Source: Rhodovulum tesquicola (lineage in GTDB: Bacteria; Pseudomonadota; Alphaproteobacteria; Rhodobacterales; Rhodobacteraceae). From it: 64,000 nt of DNA. The position numbers and the translations under genes are program-made. The notes below the pieces were generated by a model that saw only the letters and a program-made list of their open reading frames with translations, did no database searches and was not told the DNA's origin. Location: contig NZ_JAMYDV010000008.1 in assembly GCF_024128855.1 (NCBI RefSeq), positions 1-64,000 of the forward strand, in the 5' to 3' direction. Of the stretch, positions 1 through 7,922 are shown piece by piece (within the stretch, counting starts at the first letter, position 1; each line of letters begins with the position of its first letter).

Positions 1-954
1 GTTCTCGACGATCGAGGCCAGCATCTCGTTCAGCGTCACGACCGTCGCGTTGAAATCATGGCGCAATTGCTCGTATTCCGGCGCGAAAGCCTCGTCCAGA
101 CGATGCGTCAGATCGCCGGAGGACAGCGCCGTCAGACCCCGCCCCAGCCGCTCCACCGCAACCGCCTGCTCCGCGCGCGACCGCTCGCGCTCGGCATCGG
201 CCTCCGAGGCCGCCTGCAGCCGGAGTCGAAGCGCCTCGAGACTGCGCGCGATCACGCCGATTTCGTCGGATTTATGGGTCATCGGGATTTCGTCGTCATA
301 GGCACCTGATGTGACCCGCGCCATGGCCCCGCTGACCTGCCGAAGTGGCTGGCCGATCGTCTTGCGCAGCATCTGTGTCGAGATCGCGAGCAGGACGAGG
401 AACAGAAGTCCCGCCAATGACATCGCGGGCAGGGACTCGACGAGCATTTCGCCCATCAGCCCCTCGGACGTCCAGATCGCGCCCACGGCGCCGACCGGCG
501 CGCCGCCATAGATCACGGGAATGCCGACGATCAGCCCCTCTCGATCCATCGCCATCTTTCCGGTTTCGAGAGCCTGTCGCGCAAGCTCTGTCATGCGGGC
601 GGTTTGTTGCGGTGTGGCTGCGCCCGATTGGGCCACGCGGTCGCCGCTGCCGGACCAGACCGCGGCCTGGACGAAATGGTCGGCCGCGCGAGTGGTATAC
701 AGCTCGAGCTGGGCTTCCACCGCATCGACCTTCGCGAATCTGAGATGACCTGCGACGCCCTCTGCTCCGGACACCGTCATTTCCACCATCAGGTTGCCAA
801 GGTGTTCGCGAACGATTTCATAGGCGCTGCGCGTCGAGGCGGTCAGCACCATCGCCGCGACAAGAATGGTCGTGATCGCGACGAGTGCCGCGCCCTTGAC
901 GAACACCGAGGTTCCGGCTCCGTTGCGAGCCGTCGTTCCGGACATGCCTTGCAT
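1..954 (-). CDS. Methyl-accepting chemotaxis protein, 3' end beyond window
   Basis: N-terminal 318 codons of a transmembrane chemoreceptor that would signal to CheA/CheW. A first membrane segment lies at about residues 20-38, followed by a periplasmic region of about 120 residues, a second membrane segment, and a HAMP region beginning near IGQPLRQVSGAMARV, with a second HAMP-like stretch (ALSSGDLTHRLDEAF) close to the window edge. The conserved signalling tip is not in the window, so the receptor call rests on the TM-sensor-TM-HAMP layout. ATG at 954 is preceded by AGGAG with 7-base spacing. The gene follows the Cache-like protein at 994-1572 by 39 bases and is probably cotranscribed with it. 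Confidence 0.8.
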   Translation of the reverse strand, partial: MQGMSGTTARNGAGTSVFVKGAALVAITTILVAAMVLTASTRSAYEIVREHLGNLMVEMTVSGAEGVAGHLRFAKVDAVEAQLELYTTRAADHFVQAAVWSGSGDRVAQSGAATPQQTARMTELARQALETGKMAMDREGLIVGIPVIYGGAPVGAVGAIWTSEGLMGEMLVESLPAMSLAGLLFLVLLAISTQMLRKTIGQPLRQVSGAMARVTSGAYDDEIPMTHKSDEIGVIARSLEALRLRLQAASEADAERERSRAEQAVAVERLGRGLTALSSGDLTHRLDEAFAPEYEQLRHDFNATVVTLNEMLASIVEN

Positions 955-993
955 CTTTCGTCTCCTGTTCCAGACGGCTCGCGTTTCGGTGCC

Positions 994-1572
994 TTACATG
1001 AAGGCTTCGCCATCGACCCCGACGGTCATCGCGCCGATCGGGGTGCCGGTCTCGGGATCGTTGATGGTGAACGAGATCTGGACCTGGTAGCGCTGGGTCG
1101 ACTCGTCGAACTCGATCTCGCCGAAATGGATCGCGTCGGGACCGATGGCATAGGTATGCGAGTGTTTTTCCTCGTCGCCCTGCCAGTAGTCAGAGGTCAC
1201 TTCCGAGACCGCGACGTTCAGCCCAATGGCGTCCATCAGTATGATCTCGGTCATCTGGCCACCGGTCGCGGCCGATTGTTCGCGCAGATAGTCGGAGACG
1301 GGGCTGGCCAGCATCGGCGTGATCAGCGGGCTGTCCGCCGCGCCCACCTGCGCGCGCCAGACAAGGTCAAGCTCGTCGATCCGGGCCTGATCGTAGCCGC
1401 CGGTATGGGCGTTCTGGGCCTTGATGGCGTCGATGATGATCGGCGCCGTCGCCCAGGGGCGCACCGACTTCTCGAGATAGGCGGTCAACTGGGCGTCGAA
1501 ATCGCCGGCATGGGCAACCGGGGCGGTCACGACGGCAAGAAGGGGAGCAAGTCTGGTGATCGAGCGGAACAT
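994..1572 (-). CDS. Periplasmic Cache (PDC)-like sensor protein
   Basis: A 192-residue protein with a signal peptide ending near AHA (residues 19-21) and no further membrane segment, so it should be periplasmic. The C-terminal half (VSEVTSDYWQGDEEKH and later GTPIGAMTVGVD) resembles the ligand-binding PDC/Cache domains of chemoreceptors and histidine kinases, here as a free-standing protein. It lies directly upstream of a chemoreceptor in the same direction. Inference: it may bind a ligand and present it to the receptor. The family call comes from motif resemblance only. Confidence 0.6.
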   Translation of the reverse strand: MFRSITRLAPLLAVVTAPVAHAGDFDAQLTAYLEKSVRPWATAPIIIDAIKAQNAHTGGYDQARIDELDLVWRAQVGAADSPLITPMLASPVSDYLREQSAATGGQMTEIILMDAIGLNVAVSEVTSDYWQGDEEKHSHTYAIGPDAIHFGEIEFDESTQRYQVQISFTINDPETGTPIGAMTVGVDGEAFM

Positions 1573-1925
1573 GGGGGGTCTTTCCTTGATCTGTGGACGC
1601 GTCGTTTCAGGGGACGCAGACGGGATTCACTGATAGGGCGAATCACCTATCGAAGGCTTAACGCCCTCGGCCGCGGTCGGCGCGTGATCGGGCGTCGAGG
1701 GTGCCGCGCGGCGAAGGGCTGCGGCCCAGCCGTCTTCGATCCCGACCGATGAAAGGGTCCGGAAATCAGGTTCAACATCATGACAAGACGTTGCTTTTTT
1801 GCTCACGCGCGGTCTTGGTCCTCGCCGCCCGGTCGAGAGGCGGACCCGCGCCGGGCCCCTACCGCCCGGCGGACGGCCACAGGGATTGTTAACCGTGCAC
1901 ACAGATTTCCACCCTGCGGCGCGGC
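1573..1925. other. Intergenic, no gene seen
   Basis: 353 bases between the start of the Cache-like gene and the end of the DUF1624 gene. Short open frames on both strands here are arginine/proline-rich and have no convincing ribosome binding site. It should hold the promoter of the leftward sensor/receptor pair, but I see no clear boxes or terminator hairpin. Confidence 0.5.
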
Positions 1926-2672
1926 CTATCCGCCCAGGTGAGTCCCCGCCCAGACCAGGCCGATCAGCACCGGCTGGTGCAGTAGGTAGATCGCCAGGCT
2001 ATGGCGTCCGGGCCAGGCAAGCCAGCGTATTGGCGGCGCTGCGGCCCGGCGGCGTTCGAGCTGTGCCCAGAGTCCGGCGCGCGCCATCAGCCCGGCCAGC
2101 CCGAGCCCGGCCAGGAAGGGGGCAAGCCAAGGGACGAGGGGCACATAGTCGACACTGGGCCGCGGGCTGGCGGTGAGGCCCGTCCAGTCGAGCCAGATCC
2201 CGCGGAGCGAGGGCGCAAGGCCGAGGCCGGTTTGTGCCATCAGCAGCAGGCCGCCCGCCGCGGCCAGCGTCAGCGCGGCGGGCAGGCGCAGGAAGGCCAG
2301 CCCCAGTATGCTGGCCGCGGCGATGGAATGCAGGATCCCGAAATAGACGAAGCTGGCCGGGAACATGACCCAGGTGCCAAGGCTGACTAGGCCCGCCGCC
2401 CCGGTGATCGTCAGGAGGCGGCGCAGATAGGCGCGCCAGCGCAGCCCTTGCCCGTGGGCAAGGTGCAGGCTGACCCCGGCAAGGAACAGGAAGGACCCGG
2501 CGACGGCATAGGACAGGATGCGCCAGCCGCCGGTGACCGCGGTGCCGGGGGGCAGGTGGCCGAACATCTCGAGGTCATAGACCAGATGGAACACCCCCAT
2601 CCCGACCAGAGCCACTGTCCGGGCCAGGTCGATGGCGTCGATCCGACCGCCAGGGGGGGCAGGCGCGCTCAA
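1926..2672 (-). CDS. DUF1624 (HGSNAT-like) membrane acyltransferase-like protein
   Basis: A 248-residue protein with about seven hydrophobic segments, starting GGRIDAIDLARTVALVGMG and ending with a helix around HSLAIYLLHQPVLIGLVW. The IDxxR start and the C-terminal SLxIYLLHQP motif are typical of the heparan-alpha-glucosaminide N-acetyltransferase-like DUF1624/acyltransferase families. The likely start is TTG at 2672, which overlaps the soxT stop (TTGA), as the frame has no other suitable start and the protein is otherwise full length. Last gene of the leftward soxS operon. The substrate is unknown and a link to sulfur metabolism is inferred only from position. Confidence 0.7.
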   Translation of the reverse strand: MSAPAPPGGRIDAIDLARTVALVGMGVFHLVYDLEMFGHLPPGTAVTGGWRILSYAVAGSFLFLAGVSLHLAHGQGLRWRAYLRRLLTITGAAGLVSLGTWVMFPASFVYFGILHSIAAASILGLAFLRLPAALTLAAAGGLLLMAQTGLGLAPSLRGIWLDWTGLTASPRPSVDYVPLVPWLAPFLAGLGLAGLMARAGLWAQLERRRAAAPPIRWLAWPGRHSLAIYLLHQPVLIGLVWAGTHLGG

Positions 2673-3715
2673 TCGGGCTGGAACCCGGCGATCAGGCGCT
2701 TGAGCCCCAGGAACGCGCCCGCATAGATCGCCATCAGCGTCACAGGCGCCGAATAGGCCAGCGTCGAGAATCCGGTCGCGCCCTGGCCGATCGAGCAGCC
2801 CATCGCGACCACGCCGCCGATGCCCATCAGCGCCGCGCCGCCCACCTGGCGGCCAAGCTCGCGCGGGTCCTCGCAGGCCTCCCAGCGGAAGCTGCCCTTG
2901 TGCCAGGACCCGATCCAGGCGCCCAGCAGAACGCCCAGAACCGAGCCCACGGAGAAGGACAGCCCCCCCGCCGAAGCGGTCATCAGCCATATCAGCGTGC
3001 GCCCGAGCGGCGCGGTGAAGGTATGGCCCTCGACCTCGACCGCGCCGAAGCTGAGTTCGTTCAGGTGGCTCATTCCCCAGAGCGCGCCTGCAATGGCCAG
3101 CCCCGCGGCCATGCCCCAGCCGATCCGCCGCGGCTCGGCCCTGAGCGGGGCATGCACGACGCCCCAGGCGATGAAACCGGCCGCGATGGCCAGCGCGACG
3201 GCCAGCACCGGCAGGCCGAACAGCCCGCCCAGCAGATGCGCGATGCCCTGCATGCCCTCGGAGGGTTCCTGCGGGAAGGCCCAGTCGCGCAGGGGCGCAA
3301 GCGGCCCCGACAGCGTGACGAAGCCCGTGATCGAGATCACGACGACGACCACCAGCGAGCGCAGGTCGCCGCCGCCGAAGCGCGCCAGCGCGCCGAAGCC
3401 GCAATTGCCCGCAAGCGCCATGCCATAACCGAAAAGCCCGCCGCCAAGGATCGAGGCCAGCGGGTTCCAGGCGATGGAATGATAGGGCGTCAGCGAGAGG
3501 TCGATCCGCCCCGTCCCGGCCAGCAGGAAGGTCGCCGCGATGCCCGTGCCCAGCACCACGCCCCACATCCTGAGCCGCCGCTGGTCCTCGCCATAGACCG
3601 CGCTTTCCACCGCGCCGAGGGTGCAGAAATCGCCCAGCCGGGCGGCAAGGCCCAGGATGCAGCCCGTGACAAGGCCGATCAGCGCCGCCCAGGCGCCCGC
3701 GGGAATGCTGTCCAT
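2669..3715 (-). CDS. soxT: SoxT, YeeE/YedE-family sulfur compound transporter
   Basis: A 348-residue integral membrane protein with about nine hydrophobic segments and the two YeeE/YedE half-motifs (GNCGFGAL and MGCSIGQG). Cysteines at 31, 105 and 307 sit at the motifs where thiosulfate transporters of this family (TsuA/YeeE) carry the cysteines that relay thiosulfate. In Paracoccus and relatives soxT lies next to soxR, as here. It probably imports thiosulfate or a related sulfur species, or moves sulfane sulfur to the cytoplasmic regulator SoxR. 43 bases separate it from soxR. Confidence 0.85.
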   Translation of the reverse strand: MDSIPAGAWAALIGLVTGCILGLAARLGDFCTLGAVESAVYGEDQRRLRMWGVVLGTGIAATFLLAGTGRIDLSLTPYHSIAWNPLASILGGGLFGYGMALAGNCGFGALARFGGGDLRSLVVVVVISITGFVTLSGPLAPLRDWAFPQEPSEGMQGIAHLLGGLFGLPVLAVALAIAAGFIAWGVVHAPLRAEPRRIGWGMAAGLAIAGALWGMSHLNELSFGAVEVEGHTFTAPLGRTLIWLMTASAGGLSFSVGSVLGVLLGAWIGSWHKGSFRWEACEDPRELGRQVGGAALMGIGGVVAMGCSIGQGATGFSTLAYSAPVTLMAIYAGAFLGLKRLIAGFQPD

Positions 3716-3758
3716 CCGTCCTCCCCGCCCCGGGCCGTGCTTGGCGCGGCCCCGGGTC

Positions 3759-4148
3759 CTATCTTCGTTCGTGTCCGCCGGCCAGATGCGGCGGCGGGTT
3801 CTGTGCGTTGCAGAACATGTCGTGCATCAACTCCAGAACGCGCCGGGCGCGTTCGTCGGCCAGCGAATAGTAGATCGCCTTGCCCTCGCGCCGGTAATTC
3901 ACCAGCCCTTCGAGCCTGAGCCGGGCCAGTTGCTGGCTGACCGCGGCCTGGCGCGAAGCGAGGAGCGTTTCCAGTTCGGTCACCGATTTCTCGCCGGTGG
4001 TCAGGTGGCACAGGATCATCAGCCGCCCCTCATGCGAGAGCGCCTTGAGAAAGCTCGATGCGGTTTCTGCATGCTGGACCATGTCCTCGGCCGGAAGGCC
4101 GCCTTCTTCGGGATCATGCGTGCCGCTATGGGCGATGTCTGCTGCCAT
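3759..4148 (-). CDS. soxR: SoxR, ArsR/SmtB-family repressor of sox genes
   Basis: A 129-residue winged-helix regulator; the recognition helix region reads ASRQAAVSQQLARLR (residues 64-78), followed by the wing GKAIYYSL. Cysteines at 47 and 113 match the pair used for reactive-sulfur sensing by BigR/SqrR/SoxR proteins. In Paracoccus and Pseudaminobacter, SoxR represses sox genes by binding the soxS-soxV and soxW-soxX intergenic regions, both of which exist here. It sits between the GlcG-like gene and soxT in one leftward operon, so it probably autoregulates. Confidence 0.88.
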   Translation of the reverse strand: MAADIAHSGTHDPEEGGLPAEDMVQHAETASSFLKALSHEGRLMILCHLTTGEKSVTELETLLASRQAAVSQQLARLRLEGLVNYRREGKAIYYSLADERARRVLELMHDMFCNAQNPPPHLAGGHERR

Positions 4149-4166
4149 TGGCCTCCTGCGGCTTCC

Positions 4167-4664
4167 TCAGAAGCCCATCGCCTCCTCGATCGCGGCGATG
4201 CCCTCACGCGCGCAGGTATCGTCGAGATCGGGGCTCGGGGCGCCCGAGACGCCGATCGCGCCGACAATGGCGCCTGCATGCTCGATCGTCACCCCGCCGC
4301 CAAGCGCCAGCGCCTGGTCGAGATCGCGGATTCCGGCATAGATCGTGCCCGGCGCGGTCAACTCGCCCAGTTCCAGCGTGCTGGTGCGAAAGCTGGCCGC
4401 CGTCCAGGCCTTGCGCCGGGCGGTCTCCTCGACATGGGCGCCCGCGAAGCGGTCGCGCACGAAGGCCTGCAACGTGCCCGAGCGATCCGTGACGGCCACG
4501 CCGACCTGATAGCCCTCGGCCCGGCAATGCTCCATCGCGGCCGTCGCCGCCTGCATCGCCAGTTCCGGCTTGAGCGTCCGGAACTCGACAAAGGCATCCT
4601 CGGCCGCCAGCGCGCCCCCCGTCGGCAGCATCAGCGCCGCCGTCAAGATCAGCGTTCTCATCAT
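4167..4664 (-). CDS. GlcG/HbpS-family (DUF336) haem-binding-type protein, exported
   Basis: 165 residues with an N-terminal signal peptide (MMRTLILTAALMLPTGGALA) and the GlcG/HbpS fold signature: VGVAVTDRSGTLQAFVRD, then ARRKAWTAASF, and the C-terminal GGVTIEHAGAIVGAIGVSGA. Relatives such as Streptomyces HbpS bind or degrade haem and sense redox state outside the membrane. The ATG at 4664 overlaps the soxS stop (ATGA), so translation is coupled to soxS. It is unusual between soxS and soxR; a periplasmic role in haem handling for the Sox cytochromes, or in sensing, is inference. Confidence 0.8.
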   Translation of the reverse strand: MMRTLILTAALMLPTGGALAAEDAFVEFRTLKPELAMQAATAAMEHCRAEGYQVGVAVTDRSGTLQAFVRDRFAGAHVEETARRKAWTAASFRTSTLELGELTAPGTIYAGIRDLDQALALGGGVTIEHAGAIVGAIGVSGAPSPDLDDTCAREGIAAIEEAMGF

Positions 4665-5059
4665 CCCTCGACTCCTCCCTTTTCGTCGTTCTCGGCCCAT
4701 TCGGGCTGTTTGCGCAGGATCTCCCCGATCAGCCCCCAGAAGAAATCCTCCCCTGGATAGCCTTCCAGACGCGCCACCTCCACCCCGTCGCGCAACAGCA
4801 CGAAGGTCGGCGTGAAGACCGGGCGCCTGGCAAGCCGGATGTCGTCGGGCAAACGCCGGTCCAGGTCGATCCGGCGCAGGGGCGCCATCGCGCCTTCGGC
4901 CGTCCGCGGCCAGATCGGTGCGATCTGGTCGTCCCACATCCTGCAATAGATGCAGCCCGCCCGCTCGAACATTGCCAGCACAAGTTCGGCGCGCGCAATG
5001 CCCAGCGGCGCGGAGGCAAAAAGCCCCGCGCAAAGCAATGCGGCAAATACTCGTTTCAT
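4661..5059 (-). CDS. soxS: SoxS, periplasmic thioredoxin
   Basis: 132 residues with a signal peptide (cleavage after ARA, residue 24) and a thioredoxin-like active site CIYC at residues 36-39, plus the cis-proline segment FTPTFVLL. SoxS of Paracoccus pantotrophus reactivates SoxYZ by reducing the inhibited carrier cysteine. It is the first gene of the leftward operon and is divergent from soxV across 67 bases. The start at 5059 was chosen because it begins the signal peptide; the longer frame upstream would run through soxV. Confidence 0.88.
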   Translation of the reverse strand: MKRVFAALLCAGLFASAPLGIARAELVLAMFERAGCIYCRMWDDQIAPIWPRTAEGAMAPLRRIDLDRRLPDDIRLARRPVFTPTFVLLRDGVEVARLEGYPGEDFFWGLIGEILRKQPEWAENDEKGGVEG

Positions 5060-5126
5060 TTGCGGCCGCCCCGTTACATATAAAAATCGTAATGTGTTTT
5101 CGCATCCACGGCAAGGGAGGGCCTTG
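5060..5126. promoter_or_regulatory. Divergent soxS/soxV promoter region, candidate SoxR operator
   Basis: 67 AT-richer bases between divergent genes. It contains ACATATAAAAATCGTAATGT (ACAT...ATGT inverted repeat, about 5075-5094) and the word TAATGTGT, which recurs upstream of soxB. In Paracoccus-type clusters SoxR binds this intergenic region; the exact operator is not proven here. Confidence 0.5.
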
Positions 5127-5864
5127 ATGCTGGACATTTCCTTCGGCGGCGCCGCCATCGCGGGCATCTTGTCCTTCCTGTCGCCCTGCATCCTGCCGAT
5201 CGTGCCCTTCTACCTGTGCTACATGGCCGGGATCTCGATGAGCGAATTGCGCAGCGAGGATCATATCCCCGCGGGCGCGGTGCGCCGTCTGGTCGTCTCG
5301 GCGGTCTTCTTCGCGCTGGGGGTCACGACGATCTTCGTGCTGCTGGGGATGGGGGCGACGGCGCTGGGCAAGGGCTTTGCCGCCTGGCGGCAGGAACTGT
5401 CCTATGTCGCCGCCGCGATCCTGTTCCTGTTCGGGCTGCATTTCCTGGGCGTGCTGCGCATTCCGTTCCTCTATCGCGAGGCGCGGATCGAATCGAAGGC
5501 CGAACCCACGACGATCCTGGGCGCTTATCTGATGGGGCTGGCCTTCGGCTTCGGCTGGACGCCCTGCGTGGGCCCGGCGCTCGCCGCGATCCTGATGGTG
5601 GCCAGCGGCATGGGCGATGTGGTCAAGGGCGGCGCGCTGCTGCTGGTCTACGGGCTGGCGATGACGCTGCCCTTCGTGATCGCGGCGGCCTTTGCCCGGC
5701 CGTTCCTGCGCTGGATGCAGCGCAACCGGAAATATCTGGGCCATGTCGAGAAGGTCATGGGCGGGATGCTGATCCTGTTCGCCGTGCTGATCGCCACCAA
5801 TTCCGTGGCCTATATCGCGCAGTTCATGATCGACCATGTGCCGTGGTTCTCGCGGATCGGCTGA
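5127..5864 (+). CDS. soxV: SoxV, CcdA-type thiol electron transporter
   Basis: 245 residues with six predicted membrane segments and the CcdA/DsbD-beta motifs FLSPCILPIVP (Cys21) and GWTPCVGPALAA (Cys147). SoxV carries reducing equivalents from cytoplasmic thioredoxin to periplasmic SoxW and so keeps the sulfur-carrying thiols reduced. ATG at 5127 is preceded by GGGAGGG and begins at the first transmembrane helix, as in other SoxV/CcdA proteins. soxW follows after 23 bases. Confidence 0.92.
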   Translation: MLDISFGGAAIAGILSFLSPCILPIVPFYLCYMAGISMSELRSEDHIPAGAVRRLVVSAVFFALGVTTIFVLLGMGATALGKGFAAWRQELSYVAAAILFLFGLHFLGVLRIPFLYREARIESKAEPTTILGAYLMGLAFGFGWTPCVGPALAAILMVASGMGDVVKGGALLLVYGLAMTLPFVIAAAFARPFLRWMQRNRKYLGHVEKVMGGMLILFAVLIATNSVAYIAQFMIDHVPWFSRIG

Positions 5865-5887
5865 CACTCTGGAAAGGGAGGAAAGAC

Positions 5888-6454
5888 ATGAGACTGACCA
5901 CGCTTCTTGCCGCCGGGTTCTTGGCGCTTGCGGCGCCCGTGCTGGCCGGGCCGCCCCTTGGCGATGACGGTCTGCACAAGCCCGACTGGCTGCGCGACAC
6001 GTTCAAGGACATGTCCGAGGATCTCGCCGAGGCCAATGCCGAGGGCAAGCGCATGCTGGTCATCTGGGAACAGCGCGGCTGCATCTACTGCACCAAGATG
6101 CACGAGGAGGTGTTTCCAGATCCCAGGATCGAGGCGCTGATCCGCGAGAACTATTTCGTCGTGCAGATGAACCTGTTCGGGGATGTCCCGGTCACCGATC
6201 TGGACGGCACGACGCGCGCCGAAAAGGACATGGCCTCGCGCTGGGGCATCGTGTTCACGCCGACGCTGATGTTCATGCCGGAAGAGGCGCCCGAAAGCGG
6301 CACCGCGGGGCAGGCGGCGGTCGCGACGATGCCGGGCGCCTTCGGCAAGGGCACCACGCGGGCCTTGCTGCAATGGGTTCTGGAAAAGGGTTACGAAGGC
6401 GACGAGCATTTCCAGAAATACGTTGCGCGGGTTCTCGCCGAAGGTGATAACTGA
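5888..6454 (+). CDS. soxW: SoxW, periplasmic thioredoxin
   Basis: 188 residues with a signal peptide ending at VLA (residue 20) and active site CIYC at residues 65-68, followed by the cis-proline segment VFTPTLMFM. SoxW is the periplasmic electron acceptor of SoxV. ATG at 5888 follows GGGAGGAAAGAC. It forms a two-gene unit with soxV and shares architecture (a GDDGLHKPDW-type segment after the leader) with the second copy at 12674-13264. Confidence 0.9.
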   Translation: MRLTTLLAAGFLALAAPVLAGPPLGDDGLHKPDWLRDTFKDMSEDLAEANAEGKRMLVIWEQRGCIYCTKMHEEVFPDPRIEALIRENYFVVQMNLFGDVPVTDLDGTTRAEKDMASRWGIVFTPTLMFMPEEAPESGTAGQAAVATMPGAFGKGTTRALLQWVLEKGYEGDEHFQKYVARVLAEGDN

Positions 6455-6600
6455 CATCACGCATATGGGTTATTTTTCGCAGAAGTGCCTGAAATCCCTG
6501 AGAAGTTGTCGTATGCATAAAACCTAATTCGTTGTTGCATGCGATGGTGCACTTCCGTTACCTTTCAAGTCAGGGAGAAGACGCGGGAGGATTCTTTGAA
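6455..6600 (+). promoter_or_regulatory. soxX promoter region with candidate SoxR operator
   Basis: 146 bases upstream of soxX, clearly AT-richer than neighbours. An imperfect inverted repeat GTATGCATAAA / TTGTTGCATGC lies at 6511-6542 (8 of 11 positions match). SoxR of related bacteria binds the soxW-soxX gap. No firm -35/-10 pair is assigned. Confidence 0.45.
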
Positions 6601-7077
6601 ATGAGAAAGGTGGCACTGGGCGTGTTCTGCTTTGCGGCGGGCCTGACGTCTGCGCATGCGGCAGAGGTGGCCCCTCTGGACGTCGTGTTCGACGAGTCTG
6701 GCTATGTCGCGACGCCCCTGACCGATACGCCCGGCGATCCGGAGGCGGGGCGCAAGCTGATGTCGAATCGTGCAAATGCCAATTGCGTCGCCTGCCATGC
6801 GGCGACGGATCTTGCCGATGTGCCGTTCCACGGCGAGGTGGGGCCAACCTTCGATGGCGTGGCCTCGCGCTATCCCGAGGCGATGATCCGCGGCATCCTG
6901 GTGAACGCCAAGAACGTGTTCGAAGGCACGGTCATGCCGTCCTTCTACAAGGTGGACGGGTTCAACCGTATCGCGGACGGTTTCACCACCAAGCCGCTTG
7001 TGGGCGAAGTAAGGCCGCTGCTGACCGCGCAGGAAATCGAGGATGCGGTGGCCTACCTGATGACGCTGACCGACTAG
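6601..7077 (+). CDS. soxX: SoxX, mono-haem cytochrome c subunit of SoxXA
   Basis: 158 residues, signal peptide ending AHA (residue 20), one haem site CVACH at 62-66, and a likely axial methionine in GTVMPSFY (Met112). With SoxA it couples thiosulfate oxidatively to the SoxY carrier cysteine in the periplasm. First gene of the soxXYZA unit; ATG at 6601 follows GGGAGGATT. The length and single haem match SoxX of Paracoccus and Rhodovulum. Confidence 0.94.
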   Translation: MRKVALGVFCFAAGLTSAHAAEVAPLDVVFDESGYVATPLTDTPGDPEAGRKLMSNRANANCVACHAATDLADVPFHGEVGPTFDGVASRYPEAMIRGILVNAKNVFEGTVMPSFYKVDGFNRIADGFTTKPLVGEVRPLLTAQEIEDAVAYLMTLTD

Positions 7078-7119
7078 GTGCCCGACACGGGCGATCCGAC
7101 AGCAGAGAGGAGTCGACAT

Positions 7120-7539
7120 ATGGAATTCACGAGACGAGGGGCAATCGCGATCAGCGCGGGCTTTGCCGCCGCTCTGATGCTGCCGGCCCGGGCGGCCCGC
7201 GCAGCGGTTGACGAGCAGATCGCCGCGTTCACGGGCGGCGCCGAGGTTGGGTCGGGCGGGATCACGCTGACCACCCCCGAGATCGCCGAGAACGGCAACA
7301 CCGTGCCGATCGAGGTCGACGCCCCCGGCGCCGAGGAAATCCTGGTGCTGGCCTCGGGCAACCCGACCCCGGATGTGGCCACCTTCAGGTTCGGCCCGCT
7401 GGCCGGCAAGCAGAAGGCCGCGACGCGCATCCGTCTGGCCGGCACGCAGGACGTCATCGCCATTGCCCGGATGGGCGACGGCAGCTTCGTTCAGGCGGCA
7501 AATGAAGTGAAGGTCACCATCGGCGGCTGCGGCGGCTGA
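7120..7539 (+). CDS. soxY: SoxY, sulfur carrier subunit
   Basis: 139 residues beginning MEFTRRGAIAISAG, a twin-arginine type leader, and ending in the diagnostic GGCGG pentapeptide, whose cysteine (137) carries the sulfur intermediates on a flexible arm. It pairs with SoxZ and is exported as a folded complex. ATG at 7120 follows AGAGGAG. soxZ begins 22 bases downstream. Confidence 0.96.
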   Translation: MEFTRRGAIAISAGFAAALMLPARAARAAVDEQIAAFTGGAEVGSGGITLTTPEIAENGNTVPIEVDAPGAEEILVLASGNPTPDVATFRFGPLAGKQKAATRIRLAGTQDVIAIARMGDGSFVQAANEVKVTIGGCGG

Positions 7540-7561
7540 GGATAGAGGAGGACACAGGCAC

Positions 7562-7891
7562 ATGGCACAGGATGTCAAACCCCGCGTGCGGGTTCCGAAA
7601 ACGGCGTCGGCGGGCGAGTCCGTGGTGATCAAGACGCTGATCAGCCACCGGATGGAATCCGGTCAGCGCAAGGACAGCGACGGCAATCTGATCCCGCGGT
7701 CGATCATCAATCGCTTCACTGTCGAGTTCAACGGCCAGAACGTGATCGACGTGGATCTGGCTCCGGCGATCTCGACCAACCCGTATTTCGAGTTCGAGGC
7801 GATCGTTCCGGAGGCGGGGGACATGAAGTTCACCTGGTACGACGACGACGGATCGGTCTACGAGGACGTCCAGTCGATCGCGGTCGCCTGA
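7562..7891 (+). CDS. soxZ: SoxZ, partner of the sulfur carrier SoxY
   Basis: 109 residues with no signal peptide and no cysteine, as expected for SoxZ, which is carried across the membrane by the Tat leader of SoxY. An immunoglobulin-like beta-rich sequence is visible (FTVEFNGQNVIDVDL, YFEFEAIVPEAGDMKFTW). ATG at 7562 follows GAGGAGG. Lies between soxY and soxA in one transcription unit. Confidence 0.95.
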   Translation: MAQDVKPRVRVPKTASAGESVVIKTLISHRMESGQRKDSDGNLIPRSIINRFTVEFNGQNVIDVDLAPAISTNPYFEFEAIVPEAGDMKFTWYDDDGSVYEDVQSIAVA

Positions 7892-7922
7892 CGCGCATCG
7901 CCGTTTCAAGGGAGGGAAACGC

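Noticed and set aside
1627-1902. 91-residue minus-strand frame between the sensor and DUF1624 genes
   Set aside because: Arg/Pro-rich, no recognisable fold, no Shine-Dalgarno sequence.
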